DNA from: JALORV01 sp963703945
GTDB lineage: Bacteria > Pseudomonadota > Gammaproteobacteria > Burkholderiales > Burkholderiaceae_F
Assembly: GCA_963703945.1 (NCBI GenBank)
Contig: CAVPGM010000034.1
Span: 1-64,000 of the forward strand
Direction: 5' to 3'
Length of the DNA: 64,000 nt
The position numbers were made by a program, and so were the translations under genes. Every line of letters begins with the position of its first letter. Within the stretch, counting starts at the first letter, position 1. Shown here in pieces: positions 45,214 to 54,481 of this stretch. The notes under the pieces are model-generated. The model saw only the letters and a program-made list of their open reading frames with translations, did no database searches and was not told where the DNA came from.

Positions 45214-46848
45214 CTAGAGTGCCGCGTCTTCTTCGCGAAAGCGGTTGGTGATCGGGTAGCGCCAGTCGCGGCCGAAGCTGCGGTGCGTGACGCGGATACC
45301 GACCGGCGACTGGCGCCGCTTGTACTCGGAAGTCCGGATCATGCGAACGACCTTGCGGACGACCGATTCGTCGAAGCCGGCATCCACGAGGTCGGCGATC
45401 GACTGGCCTTCCTGCATATAGCCGGTGATGATCGCGTCGAGCACATCGTAGCTGGGCAGCGAATCCTGGTCGGTCTGCCCCGCCTTGAGTTCGGCGCTCG
45501 GCGCCCGCGTCAGGATGCGCTCGGGAATGACCGGTGAGCGCTCGTTGCGATAGCGGCACAAGCGGTAAACGAAAGTCTTCAAAATGTCCTTGATCACCGC
45601 GAAACCGCCGGCCAGATCGCCATAGAGCGTCGAGTAGCCGACCGCCGTCTCCGACTTGTTGCCGGTCGTCAGCACGATGGCGCCGTACTTGTTCGACAGC
45701 GCCATCAGCAGCGTGCCGCGGATCCTCGCCTGCAGGTTTTCCTCGGTCGTGTCCCAAGGCAAGCCGCGAAACTCCGTCGAAAGCGTCGAAAGGAAGGCGT
45801 CGAAGGCCGGCTTGATCGGCAGCACGTCGTGCCGGACGCCGAGCGCTTCGGCGAGTTGGGATGCGTCCTCGATGCTGATCGGCAGGGTGAACTGCGACGG
45901 CATCATCACTGCGCGGACCCGTTCCGCGCCCAGGGCATCGACCGCGATGGCGAGCGTCAGCGCCGAGTCGACTCCGCCCGACAGCCCGATCAGCGCGCCG
46001 GGAAACCCGTTCTTGTTGACGTAATTGCGCACGCCGAGCACCAGCGCCTCGTAGGCGAGCGCCTCGATCGACCGTTCGACGGCGACAGTGCCCGCCCTCG
46101 GAACACCGTCGACGAATTCGGTGATCAGCAGCGCTTCCTCGAAGTACGGTGCAGAGTTCACCAGCTCGCCATCGCCGGTCAGCACGAAGGAAGCACCATC
46201 GAACACCAGTTCGTCCTGGCCGCCGACGAGGTTGGCGTACACCAGCGCGAGGCCGAAGTGCGAGACGTTGCTGCGCATTGTCTGCAGTCGCTGCGCCTGC
46301 TTGCCGAGGTGGAACGGCGAGGCGTTGGGAACCAGCAGCACCTGGGCCCCGACCGCACGCGCGCATTCGGGTGCGTAGTGAAACCAGGTGTCCTCGCAGA
46401 TGTTGATGCCGAACAGCGTCCCCTTGACGTCGAACACGAACGGCCGGTTGTCCGGCGTGAAATAGCGCTGCTCGTCGAAGACGTCGTAGTTCGGCAGATC
46501 GTGCTTGAAGTAGGTTCCCAGCACCATGCCGCCCTGGAGCACCGATGCCGCGTTGAACCGCTGGCCCTCGCGCGCCATCGGATGTCCGACCACCACCGCA
46601 AGTTCGGGATACTGCAGCAGCTGTCCGGCCAGTCGATGCAGCGCGGCGTCGCATGCTGCGTAAAATGCCCGACGCAGCAGCAGATCCTCGGGCGGATATC
46701 CGGTCAGCGAGAGTTCCGGCGTCACCAGCACGTCGGCGCCGGCCACCACCGCCCGCGCGGCCGACTCCAGGATCTTCCTGCTGTTGCCCTCGAAGTCGCC
46801 CACCGAGCAATTGATCTGCGCTACCGCGACTTTGACGTTCGAGCTCAT
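45214..46848 (-). CDS. nadE: Glutamine-dependent NAD+ synthetase
   Basis: This 544-residue fusion has an N-terminal nitrilase-type glutaminase domain (Glu in TPELSLTGYPPEDL, Lys in YFKHDLPNYDVFDE, Cys in GINICEDTW) and a C-terminal ATP pyrophosphatase domain with LIGLSGGVDSALTL. It makes NAD+ from deamido-NAD+, ATP and glutamine. ATG 46848 (MSSNVKVAVAQINCS) is chosen; the frame extends 15 codons upstream. Divergent from the acetyltransferase-like gene. Confidence 0.95.
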   Translation of the reverse strand: MSSNVKVAVAQINCSVGDFEGNSRKILESAARAVVAGADVLVTPELSLTGYPPEDLLLRRAFYAACDAALHRLAGQLLQYPELAVVVGHPMAREGQRFNAASVLQGGMVLGTYFKHDLPNYDVFDEQRYFTPDNRPFVFDVKGTLFGINICEDTWFHYAPECARAVGAQVLLVPNASPFHLGKQAQRLQTMRSNVSHFGLALVYANLVGGQDELVFDGASFVLTGDGELVNSAPYFEEALLITEFVDGVPRAGTVAVERSIEALAYEALVLGVRNYVNKNGFPGALIGLSGGVDSALTLAIAVDALGAERVRAVMMPSQFTLPISIEDASQLAEALGVRHDVLPIKPAFDAFLSTLSTEFRGLPWDTTEENLQARIRGTLLMALSNKYGAIVLTTGNKSETAVGYSTLYGDLAGGFAVIKDILKTFVYRLCRYRNERSPVIPERILTRAPSAELKAGQTDQDSLPSYDVLDAIITGYMQEGQSIADLVDAGFDESVVRKVVRMIRTSEYKRRQSPVGIRVTHRSFGRDWRYPITNRFREEDAAL

Positions 46849-46880
46849 GAATGGATGCAGCAGGTTCGGATCATTATTGC

Positions 46881-48017
46881 ATGCGTATCGCATCCGACCT
46901 CGGTGAGGTCGGTGCCGGTTCGTGGAACGCGCTGCTGGCCGACGCGAACATCAGCAGCCCCTTTCTGAAGTTCGAATTCCTGCATGCCCTGCATGCGAGC
47001 GGCTGCGCGTCCCAGCGCACCGGATGGGAGCCGCAGTACCTGACGATATGGAACGGGAAGCGACTGCGCGCCGCGGTGCCGCTCTATCGCAAGCACCACT
47101 CATACGGCGAGTACGTGTTCGACTGGGCCTGGGCGCAGGCTCATGAGCAGCATGGCATCGAGTACTACCCGAAGTGGCTGGTGGCAGTCCCGTTCACGCC
47201 GGTGCCCGGCCCCCGGCTGCTGTCTGTCGACGCCGCGGCCCGCGCATCTGCGGCACGCGCACTCGTCGATCACTACGAAACCAGCGGCCTTTCGTCGCTG
47301 CACGTCCTCTATCCGACCGATGATGAGGCCCGCGTGCTGGGCGAGCGCGGCGCACTGACCCGCCGATCGGTCCAGTTCCACTGGTTCAATCGCGGTTACG
47401 ACTCGTTCGATGCCTATCTTTCGCGGCTCGCACAACCCAAGCGCAAGAAAGTTCGCGCCGAACGGCGCAAGGTCGTCGATGCCGGCGTGCGCATCCGCCG
47501 GTTGACTGGCCGCTCGATCACTGAAGCACACTGGACCCTGTTCGCGCGCGCCTATCGCAGCACGTATGCCGCGCATCACTCCACTCCCTACCTGAACCTC
47601 GATTTCTTCACGCGCCTGGCGGCATCGATGCCCGACAACCTGCTGCTGGTGGTGGCTACGCTGGACGGGCGCGACATCGCGGCAGCGCTCGCATTGTTCG
47701 ATGACTCGCGCATTTACGGACGCTACTGGGGAACCCTGGTTCCGGTGCCCTGCCTGCACTTCGAGGTCAGCTATTACCAGCTGATCGAGTTCGCCATCGA
47801 GCGCGGGCTGGCTGTCATCGAAGGCGGTGCGCAGGGCGAACACAAACTTGCGCGCGGCTTCGAGCCGGTGACAACCTGTTCGAGCCATGTCCTGCGCCAT
47901 CCGGCGTTCGCCGATGCGGTCGCGCGCTACCTCGCGCGCGAGTCGGGCGGCATCGAAGCCTATGTCGACGAACTGAGCGAACGCTCCGCGTTCAGGTCGA
48001 TGCGCGAGCTGGCGTGA
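46881..48017 (+). CDS. FemAB/GNAT-like acyltransferase
   Basis: This 378-residue protein is of the PF04339-type GNAT/FemAB-like family (often named peptidoglycan-related or GNAT N-acetyltransferase). Features: N-terminal WNALLADANISSPFLKFEFL, HSYGEYVFDWAWAQAHEQHG, and the C-terminal GAQGEHKLARGFEPVTTCSS. ATG 46881 is preferred over ATG 46851 because MRIASDLGEV aligns with the usual N-terminus. Its acceptor is not known. It overlaps the EamA gene by 4 bases. Confidence 0.85.
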   Translation: MRIASDLGEVGAGSWNALLADANISSPFLKFEFLHALHASGCASQRTGWEPQYLTIWNGKRLRAAVPLYRKHHSYGEYVFDWAWAQAHEQHGIEYYPKWLVAVPFTPVPGPRLLSVDAAARASAARALVDHYETSGLSSLHVLYPTDDEARVLGERGALTRRSVQFHWFNRGYDSFDAYLSRLAQPKRKKVRAERRKVVDAGVRIRRLTGRSITEAHWTLFARAYRSTYAAHHSTPYLNLDFFTRLAASMPDNLLLVVATLDGRDIAAALALFDDSRIYGRYWGTLVPVPCLHFEVSYYQLIEFAIERGLAVIEGGAQGEHKLARGFEPVTTCSSHVLRHPAFADAVARYLARESGGIEAYVDELSERSAFRSMRELA

Positions 48018-48871
48018 ATCCGCTGCACCTGGCCGCGGCCCTGCTGATGGTCATTATCTGGGGATTCAACTTCATCGTGATCCGCTGGGGGCTGAATGAT
48101 GTTCCGCCGCTGCTGCTGACGCTGCTGAGGTTCGTGCTGGCGGCGTTCCCGGCGATACTGTTCGTCCCGCGACCGAAGGCCCCGTGGCGGCTGATTGCCG
48201 GCTACGGTCTGTTCGCCTTCGCGCTGCAGTTCACCTTCTTGTTCGGCGGCATGGCGGCCGGGATGCCGACCGGGCTCGCGTCTCTCGTAATACAGGTGCA
48301 GGCATTCTTCACCATCGGGCTGGTCGCGCTGCTGATGCAAGAGCGGCCGCGCGCTCCGCAACTGCTGGGGGCGGTGGTCGCCGGCTCCGGCCTGGTGCTC
48401 GTCGCGCTGCACCTTCCCGCCGGCACAGCGTTGGGCTTCGGTTTGGTGATTGCCTCGGCGCTCTCGTGGGCCACAGCCAACATCATCGTCAAACGAATTC
48501 CCGGCGATTCGCCGCTGTCGGTGGTCGTGTGGGGCAGCTGCGCGGCGACGATACCGCTCGCGATCGCGGTGCTTGCGACCGACGGGCCGCGCCATGCGGC
48601 AGAAACGATCAACCGGCTCGACGCCGGCAACTGGGCGGGAATCGCCTTCCAGGCATGGCCGACGACGCTGCTCGCGTTCGGCATCTGGGCCTGGCTGCTG
48701 CGCCGGCACGCAGCCGCGACGGTCGCACCCTTCACTCTGCTGGTGCCGGTCGTCGGAATGACGTGCGCGGTCTGGCTGCTCGACGAGGAGTTGGCGTGGT
48801 GGAAAGTCGCCGGAGCAGCTCTTGTGCTGGCCGGCCTCGCGCTCAACGTGCTCGCGTCGCGCCGCCGATGA
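48014..48871 (+). CDS. EamA-family exporter
   Basis: This 285-residue protein has ten predicted membrane helices in two EamA repeats (AALLMVIIWGFNFIVIRWGL at the start; LLVPVVGMTCAVWLLDEELA in the second). This layout fits YdeD/RhaT-like drug/metabolite exporters; the LLRFVLAAFPAILFVPRPKA segment recalls O-acetylserine/cysteine exporters. The start is GTG 48014 overlapping the acyltransferase TGA. The transported compound is unknown. Confidence 0.9.
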   Translation: MNPLHLAAALLMVIIWGFNFIVIRWGLNDVPPLLLTLLRFVLAAFPAILFVPRPKAPWRLIAGYGLFAFALQFTFLFGGMAAGMPTGLASLVIQVQAFFTIGLVALLMQERPRAPQLLGAVVAGSGLVLVALHLPAGTALGFGLVIASALSWATANIIVKRIPGDSPLSVVVWGSCAATIPLAIAVLATDGPRHAAETINRLDAGNWAGIAFQAWPTTLLAFGIWAWLLRRHAAATVAPFTLLVPVVGMTCAVWLLDEELAWWKVAGAALVLAGLALNVLASRRR

Positions 48872-48983
48872 CGATCATTCCCGTTTTTCGCCGCTCGGCG
48901 CGGCCCATCTGCAGCACCAGTGCCGCGATCAGCACCAGAACCAGGATCAGGTAGCGATGCTGCCGGAGCTGCTGTAGGTCCAT
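48843..48983 (-). CDS. Possible 46-aa membrane peptide downstream of ppa
   Basis: ATG 48983 to TGA 48843 encodes a 46-residue peptide with one membrane helix (YLILVLVLIAALVLQMG) followed by a basic stretch (RAERRKTG). It lies 23 bases after the ppa stop codon and overlaps the 3' end of the convergent EamA gene by 29 bases. No family is recognised. The clear helix plus positive-inside tail make it more likely than chance, but there is no strong ribosome-binding site. Confidence 0.35.
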   Translation of the reverse strand: MDLQQLRQHRYLILVLVLIAALVLQMGRAERRKTGMIVIGGATRAR

Positions 48984-49006
48984 GCGTCAGCGCCGGCAGC
49001 TTCGGC

Positions 49007-49555
49007 TCAATACGCCGGCTGCGGCGAGGCCGACTGATAGGCAGCAATCGCGTCGAGGATGTCCTTGCGGGCGGAATCCGGACCTTCCCACCCGATTATC
49101 TTGACCCACTTGCCTTTCTCGAGGTCCTTGTAGTGTTCGAAGAAGTGCTGGATCTGAGCCAGCCGCTCGGGCGCGATGTCCGACCACTGCTTCCAGTGTC
49201 GATACCATGGAAGGATCTTGTCGATCGGAACCGCCAGCAGCTTGGAATCGCCGCCCGCCTCGTCTTCCATCTTCAGCACGCCCAGCGGCCGGCAGCGCAC
49301 CACCACACCAGGCTGCAACGGAAACGGCGTGATCACCAGCACATCGAGCGGATCCCCGTCGTCAGCCAGCGACTTCGGCACGTAGCCGTAGTTGCATGGA
49401 TAGTGCATCGCGGTGCCGATGAACCGATCGACGAACACCGCGCCCGTTTCCTTGTCGACCTCGTACTTGACCGGATCCGCATGCGCCGGGATCTCGATGA
49501 TGACGTTGAAGTCGTCGGGAACATTGCGGCCCGCGGGAACACGATCGAGGCTCAT
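49007..49555 (-). CDS. ppa: Inorganic pyrophosphatase
   Basis: This 182-residue soluble family I pyrophosphatase hydrolyses PPi to two phosphate ions. The metal-binding signature is DDGDPLDVLVITPF near residue 67; FNVIIEIPAHADPVKYEVDK and HYPCNYGYVPKSLADDGDPL are canonical. ATG 49555 gives the standard length; the open frame extends well upstream but that part is not coding. Confidence 0.97.
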   Translation of the reverse strand: MSLDRVPAGRNVPDDFNVIIEIPAHADPVKYEVDKETGAVFVDRFIGTAMHYPCNYGYVPKSLADDGDPLDVLVITPFPLQPGVVVRCRPLGVLKMEDEAGGDSKLLAVPIDKILPWYRHWKQWSDIAPERLAQIQHFFEHYKDLEKGKWVKIIGWEGPDSARKDILDAIAAYQSASPQPAY

Positions 49556-49684
49556 GAGCGGCTTTCGGCTTGAATCCAGCGTGATTCTACAAAGCAACGG
49601 CGCACGACGTGCGGTCGTTTGAGACGGCGTTGCGATTGCTGAATAATGGATCAGTCGATCGGGGACGCATCGAAGGGACGAGAC

Positions 49685-51157
49685 ATGGATGGCAACTGGG
49701 CCGCCGCCGCGGGTTCCCATCACTTCGTCGGCAATCGCTGGATCACCTCGGCGAGCGGGATGACGATCGATGTGATCGATCCGTCCGACGGCAGCGTGTT
49801 CGCACGTCAGGCGCGCGGCAATGCGGCGGACATCGATGCGGCGGTCCGCGCGGCGCGACAGGCTCTGGGCGAGACCTTCGACGGTGACTGGGGGCGATTG
49901 ACCGCGACCGAACGCGGTCGCCTGCTGATGAAGCTCTCGCGCGCCGTACTGGATCATCACGAGGAACTCGCGACTCTGGAGTCGCGCACGACCGGCAAGC
50001 CGCTGAAGCAGGGGCGCGCCGACGCGACCGCACTGGCTCGTTATCTGGAGTACTACGGAGGTGCCGCCGACAAGCTGCACGGCGAGACGATCCCTTATCA
50101 GTCCGGCATGACGGTGCTGACCCTGCGGGAGCCACACGGGGTGACGGGGCACATCATCCCGTGGAACTATCCGATGCAGATTTTTGGTCGCAGTGTCGGC
50201 GCGGCCCTTGCCACCGGTAACGCGTGCGTGGTCAAACCGGCCGAGGATGCCTGTCTTTCACTGCTGCGGGTCGCCGAACTCGCAGCCGAGGTCGGCTTGC
50301 CCGACGGTGCGTTGAACATCGTCACGGGTTACGGGGCCGAGGCCGGCGCGGCGCTCACTGCACATCCCGGCGTCGACCACATCTCGTTCACAGGGTCGCC
50401 AGTGACCGGTGCAGCAGTGGCGCAATCGGCCGCGCGGCATCACTGTCCGGTGACTCTGGAACTGGGTGGCAAGTCGCCACAGATCGTGTTCGCCGATGCC
50501 GATCTCGACGAAGTGCTGCCGGTGGTGATCAACGCGATCGTGCAGAACTGCGGGCAGACCTGCTCCGCAGGCAGCCGGCTGCTGGTCGAGAGGCCGGCGT
50601 ACGAGGATCTGGTGGCGCTCGCAGCAGACGCCATCTCGCGGCTGCGCGTCGGTCCCGCGCTGGCCGATCTGGACGCCGGTCCGCTGATACGGCAGACCCA
50701 GTTGCAACGGGTGTGGGATTACCTGAGCCAGGCTCAGCACGACGGCATCGTGATGGCAGCGCATGGACACGTCGTCGACGACGCGCCGCAGGGCGGCTTC
50801 TACCAGGCGCCCACCCTGCTGCGCGACGTGCCACCGACGCATCGCCTCGCTCAGGAGGAAATCTTCGGTCCGGTTCTGGTTGCGCTGCCGTTCGACAGCG
50901 AGGCCGAGGCGGTTCGGATTGCCAATGGCACGCCATACGGCCTGGTGGCCGGGGTGTGGACGCGCGATGGTGCGCGCCAGCTCAGACTCGCGCATCGGCT
51001 GCGTTGCGGTCAGGTCTTCATCAACAACTACGGCGCAGGCGGCGGCATCGAGCTCCCGTTCGGCGGTGTGAAGGCGAGCGGCTACGGTCGCGAAAAGGGA
51101 TTCGAGGCGATGCTGGGATTCACGACGCTGAAGACCGTCGCCATCAAGCACGGCTGA
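49685..51157 (+). CDS. NAD(P)-dependent aldehyde dehydrogenase
   Basis: This 490-residue aldehyde dehydrogenase has the catalytic Glu region LELGGKSPQIVF and the catalytic Cys in NCGQTCSAGSRLLV, cofactor region PWNYPMQIFGRSVGAALATG, and the end AGGGIELPFGGVKASGYGRE. Betaine-aldehyde-type enzymes are the nearest relatives. It oxidises an aldehyde to an acid. ATG 49685 is chosen, preceded by GGGACGAG; ATG 49646 is also in frame. It is 21 bases upstream of an SDR gene. It could act on amine-derived aldehydes, but no direct link to the eut genes is shown. Confidence 0.92.
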   Translation: MDGNWAAAAGSHHFVGNRWITSASGMTIDVIDPSDGSVFARQARGNAADIDAAVRAARQALGETFDGDWGRLTATERGRLLMKLSRAVLDHHEELATLESRTTGKPLKQGRADATALARYLEYYGGAADKLHGETIPYQSGMTVLTLREPHGVTGHIIPWNYPMQIFGRSVGAALATGNACVVKPAEDACLSLLRVAELAAEVGLPDGALNIVTGYGAEAGAALTAHPGVDHISFTGSPVTGAAVAQSAARHHCPVTLELGGKSPQIVFADADLDEVLPVVINAIVQNCGQTCSAGSRLLVERPAYEDLVALAADAISRLRVGPALADLDAGPLIRQTQLQRVWDYLSQAQHDGIVMAAHGHVVDDAPQGGFYQAPTLLRDVPPTHRLAQEEIFGPVLVALPFDSEAEAVRIANGTPYGLVAGVWTRDGARQLRLAHRLRCGQVFINNYGAGGGIELPFGGVKASGYGREKGFEAMLGFTTLKTVAIKHG

Positions 51158-51178
51158 GCGAAATCGACAGGAAACACG

Positions 51179-51946
51179 ATGAGTGCAGGACGATTGCAGG
51201 ACAAGGTCGCGATCGTGACCGGAGCCGGCTCAGGATTTGGCGAAGGGATCGCGCGCCGCTTCGCACGTGAAGGTTGCGCGGTGGTCACCAACGACATCAA
51301 CCGCGAGGCCGGCCGGCGCATCGTGGATGACATCGTCGCCGAAGGCGGGCGCGCGGTGTTCGCCTATGGCGACGTCTCGAAATCCGACGACGTGGCCGGC
51401 CTGCTGGATACAGCGTTGACGGCCTTCGGTCGACTCGATGTCGTCGTCAACAATGCAGGGACCACACACCGCAACCAGCCGCTGTTGAGTGTGGCCGAGG
51501 CAGACTTCGACCGAGTCTATGCAGTCAATGTCAAGTCGATCTACTGGAGCGCGATTCACATGGTGCCGCACTTTCGCCGGCGCGGCGGCGGCAGCTTCAT
51601 CAACATCGCGTCGACAGCCGGCGTGCGGCCACGTCCCGGGCTCACCTGGTACAACGGCAGCAAGGCGGCGGTGATCATCACCAGCAAATCCATGGCAGCG
51701 GAACTCGGCCCGGAAAACATCCGCGTCAACTGCGTCAATCCGGTGATCGGCGCGACCGGACTGGTCACCGAGTTCATGGGCATGCCGGATACACCCGAGA
51801 ATCGGCAGAAATTCCTGGCCTCCATCCCGCTGGGACGCTTCTCGACGCCGGCGGATGTTGCCGGCGCCTGCGTCTTCCTAGCTTCCGATGACGCGAACTT
51901 CATCACGGGTGCAAGCATCGAGGTCGACGGCGGCCGCTGCGTATAG
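51179..51946 (+). CDS. Short-chain dehydrogenase/reductase
   Basis: This 255-residue classical SDR has cofactor site VTGAGSGFGEGIARRF, NNAG in VVVNNAGTTHRN, and catalytic Ser-Tyr-Lys (NIAS, WYNGSKAA); the C-terminal FITGASIEVDGGRCV is typical. It resembles glucose-1-dehydrogenase/3-oxoacyl reductase-like proteins. It is in an operon with the aldehyde dehydrogenase, so probably interconverts an alcohol or keto intermediate of the same pathway. Substrate unknown. Confidence 0.92.
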   Translation: MSAGRLQDKVAIVTGAGSGFGEGIARRFAREGCAVVTNDINREAGRRIVDDIVAEGGRAVFAYGDVSKSDDVAGLLDTALTAFGRLDVVVNNAGTTHRNQPLLSVAEADFDRVYAVNVKSIYWSAIHMVPHFRRRGGGSFINIASTAGVRPRPGLTWYNGSKAAVIITSKSMAAELGPENIRVNCVNPVIGATGLVTEFMGMPDTPENRQKFLASIPLGRFSTPADVAGACVFLASDDANFITGASIEVDGGRCV

Positions 51947-52038
51947 GCGCGCGATCTCGGATCCCGCGCGCCGTGCCTTCGGCTGACCAATCGGCGCGCA
52001 GCACGGCCCACGCCAAGCCGCGCCGATGCGCCCGCGCG

Positions 52039-53299
52039 TCAGAGCGTATTTTCTCGCAGCGGCGGGCGCGCCGCCTCGACGGGACGGCCGGACGTCGGCT
52101 GCATGAAGCCGAGCGCCGCCTCGCGATAATGGGTGGCGGCCTCCGCCTCGTCACCAACGGCCTCCGCCAGTCGCGCCAGCGCCACCAGCGTCGCCGGGTC
52201 CGGTTCGATCTTCAGGCTGTCCATCAGATAGCTCTTCGCCTTTCCCCACAACTGCTCGCGCAGGCACAGCACGCCGGCGGTTCGCAACAGCGCGGCGCGG
52301 ATTGCGGTCGTCGTGTGGAGAGTCTGCCAGCCAGCGCTCCACTCGCGCGAGCTGATCGCGCGCCGGGAACGAATGCGCGCGCGCATATTCATCGAGCAGC
52401 CTGACACACGTCTCGTCCCATTCAGCCCGCGGCAACTGCAACGCCGTTTCGATCGCCTCCGCGGCCATCCCGCCACGTCCCGCCACGTTCAGCAAGCGGG
52501 CACCTTCGAGTGCCACTTCGGGCAAGGCGCGATCGGCAGCCGGTATCCCGTTCCATGCGTCCTCGAGCGAAGCCGGGTCGTAGCGCTGGGCCACCAGTCG
52601 TTCGCGGTAGGCGGCGACCTTGAGCTTGCCCGCCAGCACTGGATGCACGGCGCCACGCTTTTCCAGCGCGCGCAGCGCCTTGAGCGCCTCCTCCCAGCGG
52701 CCCGACTGCAAATTGGCGTTCAGCGCAATCCGCATCGCGTGAATGTGCCGCGCGCCGGCGCCCTGCAGGCGCTCGATCGCGCCGAGCGCCGCATCGTTTT
52801 CGCGCTGTTCGGTCCACATCTCGGCGCTGGCCACGAGACGTGCCGTGTCCACCCGCTGATCTTCTTCGGCGCGCTGCAGCCACTCGTCGCGACGCTCGTA
52901 CTCCTGCATGCGGTGCGCCGCGCGCGCGCCAAGCAACGCGGCAACAGCTGCGGTCGAGGATGACGACTGCGCCGCTCGCGCGGCCTTTTCGGCACGAGCG
53001 AACCGTCCTTCCAGTAGGCTGCGCACGGATTCCAGCAGTGCCTGCTGCCCGCCGATCTCCTCACGCCGCGCGCGATACAACCGGACCTGTTCCGGGAAAT
53101 CGGCCAGTTTCTGCAGCGTCCGCGCGCCCCAGTAGACCACCGCCAGCACGCCGGTCAGCAGCAACAGGAAAAGGTTGAACGAGACGTCGAGGCGGTACGG
53201 GGGAAGAAAGAAGGCGACGTTGCCGGCGTTGATCTGCAGCAGCAGCGCGATGGCGGCAGCCAGCACCGCAAGCAGGAGCGCCCAGGTGAGCCAGCGCAT
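52039..53299 (-). CDS. hemY: Haem biosynthesis HemY protein, apparent frameshift
   Basis: This inner-membrane TPR protein is encoded with the haem genes (HemY_N family; not protoporphyrinogen oxidase). About 419 residues after correction. Two N-terminal helices (WALLLAVLAAAIALLLQINA and FNLFLLLLTGVLAVVYWGAR) are followed by TPR repeats. The frame breaks at about 52295-52312: after ERWLADSPHDD it must shift by one base to continue as ALLRTAGVLCLREQLWGKAK and end REN-TL at 52039. Its ATG 53299 overlaps the hemX TGA by one base. The lesion is probably an extra base; the exact position cannot be fixed. Confidence 0.85.
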
Positions 53300-54444
53300 C
53301 AGCGTCCCGGTACGGTCCGCGCGGCCCGCGCCGCGGCGATGCTGTCGTTGATCTGCGGCGCATCAACCGACAGCGGCATGCCAGCCAGTTGCTTGACCAG
53401 CGCCAGGGCTGCCGCCGCATTGGCCTGCTTCAGATCGACATAGCGCGTCATCAGCGCCTGGGCTTCGCCGAGATCGGCACGGAACAGCCGGTCGTTGCGT
53501 GCGAGCAGCGCCTGCCTGGCATTGAGCAGCCGCAGCTTCATCTGCTGACGAACCAGTTGCTGCTGCTGCGGTGTCAGCAGCAAGGACTCCGGCGTGTCCA
53601 CACGCCGCAAGCGCACCAGGTCTCGGTATTCACCCAGTTCGGCCTGGGCCCGTTCGAACCAGCGTTCCCACCACGGCGTGCCGGGCGACGGGCTGCGCGG
53701 ATCAGCCGGGCGCGGCTCGACAGCGGGCGCAGCGGGGGGTCGAGGGTCGGAGACGAGCGGCCAGGTTTCAGCGCCCGAGGCGAGCTGGTCGAGCTTCAGC
53801 GCCATGCCGGTGATGTCGACCGATGGAGCACTCTTCAGTCGCTCGACATCGCGCGCCAGGACGCGTCGCAGCGGCAGGAAGCGCGCGTTGTCGACCCGCG
53901 CAAGTCGGGCATCGGCAGTCTGCAGAGCCGCCAGCGCGGTGCCGACGCTGCCGCTGATGGCCAGTTCCTGTCCCGCCAGGGTCACCAGCCGCTCGACCTC
54001 GACCAATACGGCGTCATCCCGGCCGCGCGACAGATCGGCATACAGCTGCTCGAGCGCTTCGCGCTGCCCCTGTTCCTCCGCCAGCCTGGCTTCCAGCAGC
54101 AGTGCCCGTTCGCGCGCAGAGCGCGCTTCGGCATCCGCCCGGCTGGCGGTTTCGCTGGCGCGTGCAGTCGCCTGTTCCAGATCGGTCAGGCGGCGCGCGG
54201 ACTCCTTGCGTAGCGCTGCAAGCTGGTAGAGCGCGTAGAACGCAGCGGCCAGCGCCACCAACGCGACCAAAGCCGCCAGCCACGTCCAGGCGGAGCGGCG
54301 CGTTGTATCGGAGGGAAGCAACAGTTCGGCACCGCTCGCAGAATGGGCCTTATCCGGCTCTACGGTGGGAATCGCCGGCTCGCTGGGGGGCAGCGCGTTG
54401 TTCGTCAAGGCAGCGATCGAGGTCAGGCGAGCGTCCAACCGCAT
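53299..54444 (-). CDS. hemX: Uroporphyrinogen-III C-methyltransferase-like HemX
   Basis: This 381-residue membrane protein has one helix near residues 52-73 (WTWLAALVALVALAAAFYAL), then a long coiled coil (LTDLEQATARASETASRADA, EARLAEEQGQREALEQLYAD) and a periplasmic helical domain. It matches the HemX family found in proteobacterial hem operons. Despite its name it lacks a methyltransferase fold. Function unclear, perhaps organising the haem enzymes at the membrane. Between hemD and hemY, all on the minus strand. Confidence 0.9.
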   Translation of the reverse strand: MRLDARLTSIAALTNNALPPSEPAIPTVEPDKAHSASGAELLLPSDTTRRSAWTWLAALVALVALAAAFYALYQLAALRKESARRLTDLEQATARASETASRADAEARSARERALLLEARLAEEQGQREALEQLYADLSRGRDDAVLVEVERLVTLAGQELAISGSVGTALAALQTADARLARVDNARFLPLRRVLARDVERLKSAPSVDITGMALKLDQLASGAETWPLVSDPRPPAAPAVEPRPADPRSPSPGTPWWERWFERAQAELGEYRDLVRLRRVDTPESLLLTPQQQQLVRQQMKLRLLNARQALLARNDRLFRADLGEAQALMTRYVDLKQANAAAALALVKQLAGMPLSVDAPQINDSIAAARAARTVPGR

Positions 54445-54481
54445 GGACTGCGGCGGTCATCGCCGCGTTAAGGGTCCGGCG

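Noticed and set aside
52039..53299. HemY as protoporphyrinogen oxidase
   Set aside because: The protein is the proteobacterial TPR membrane HemY, which shares only the name with the oxygen-dependent oxidase.
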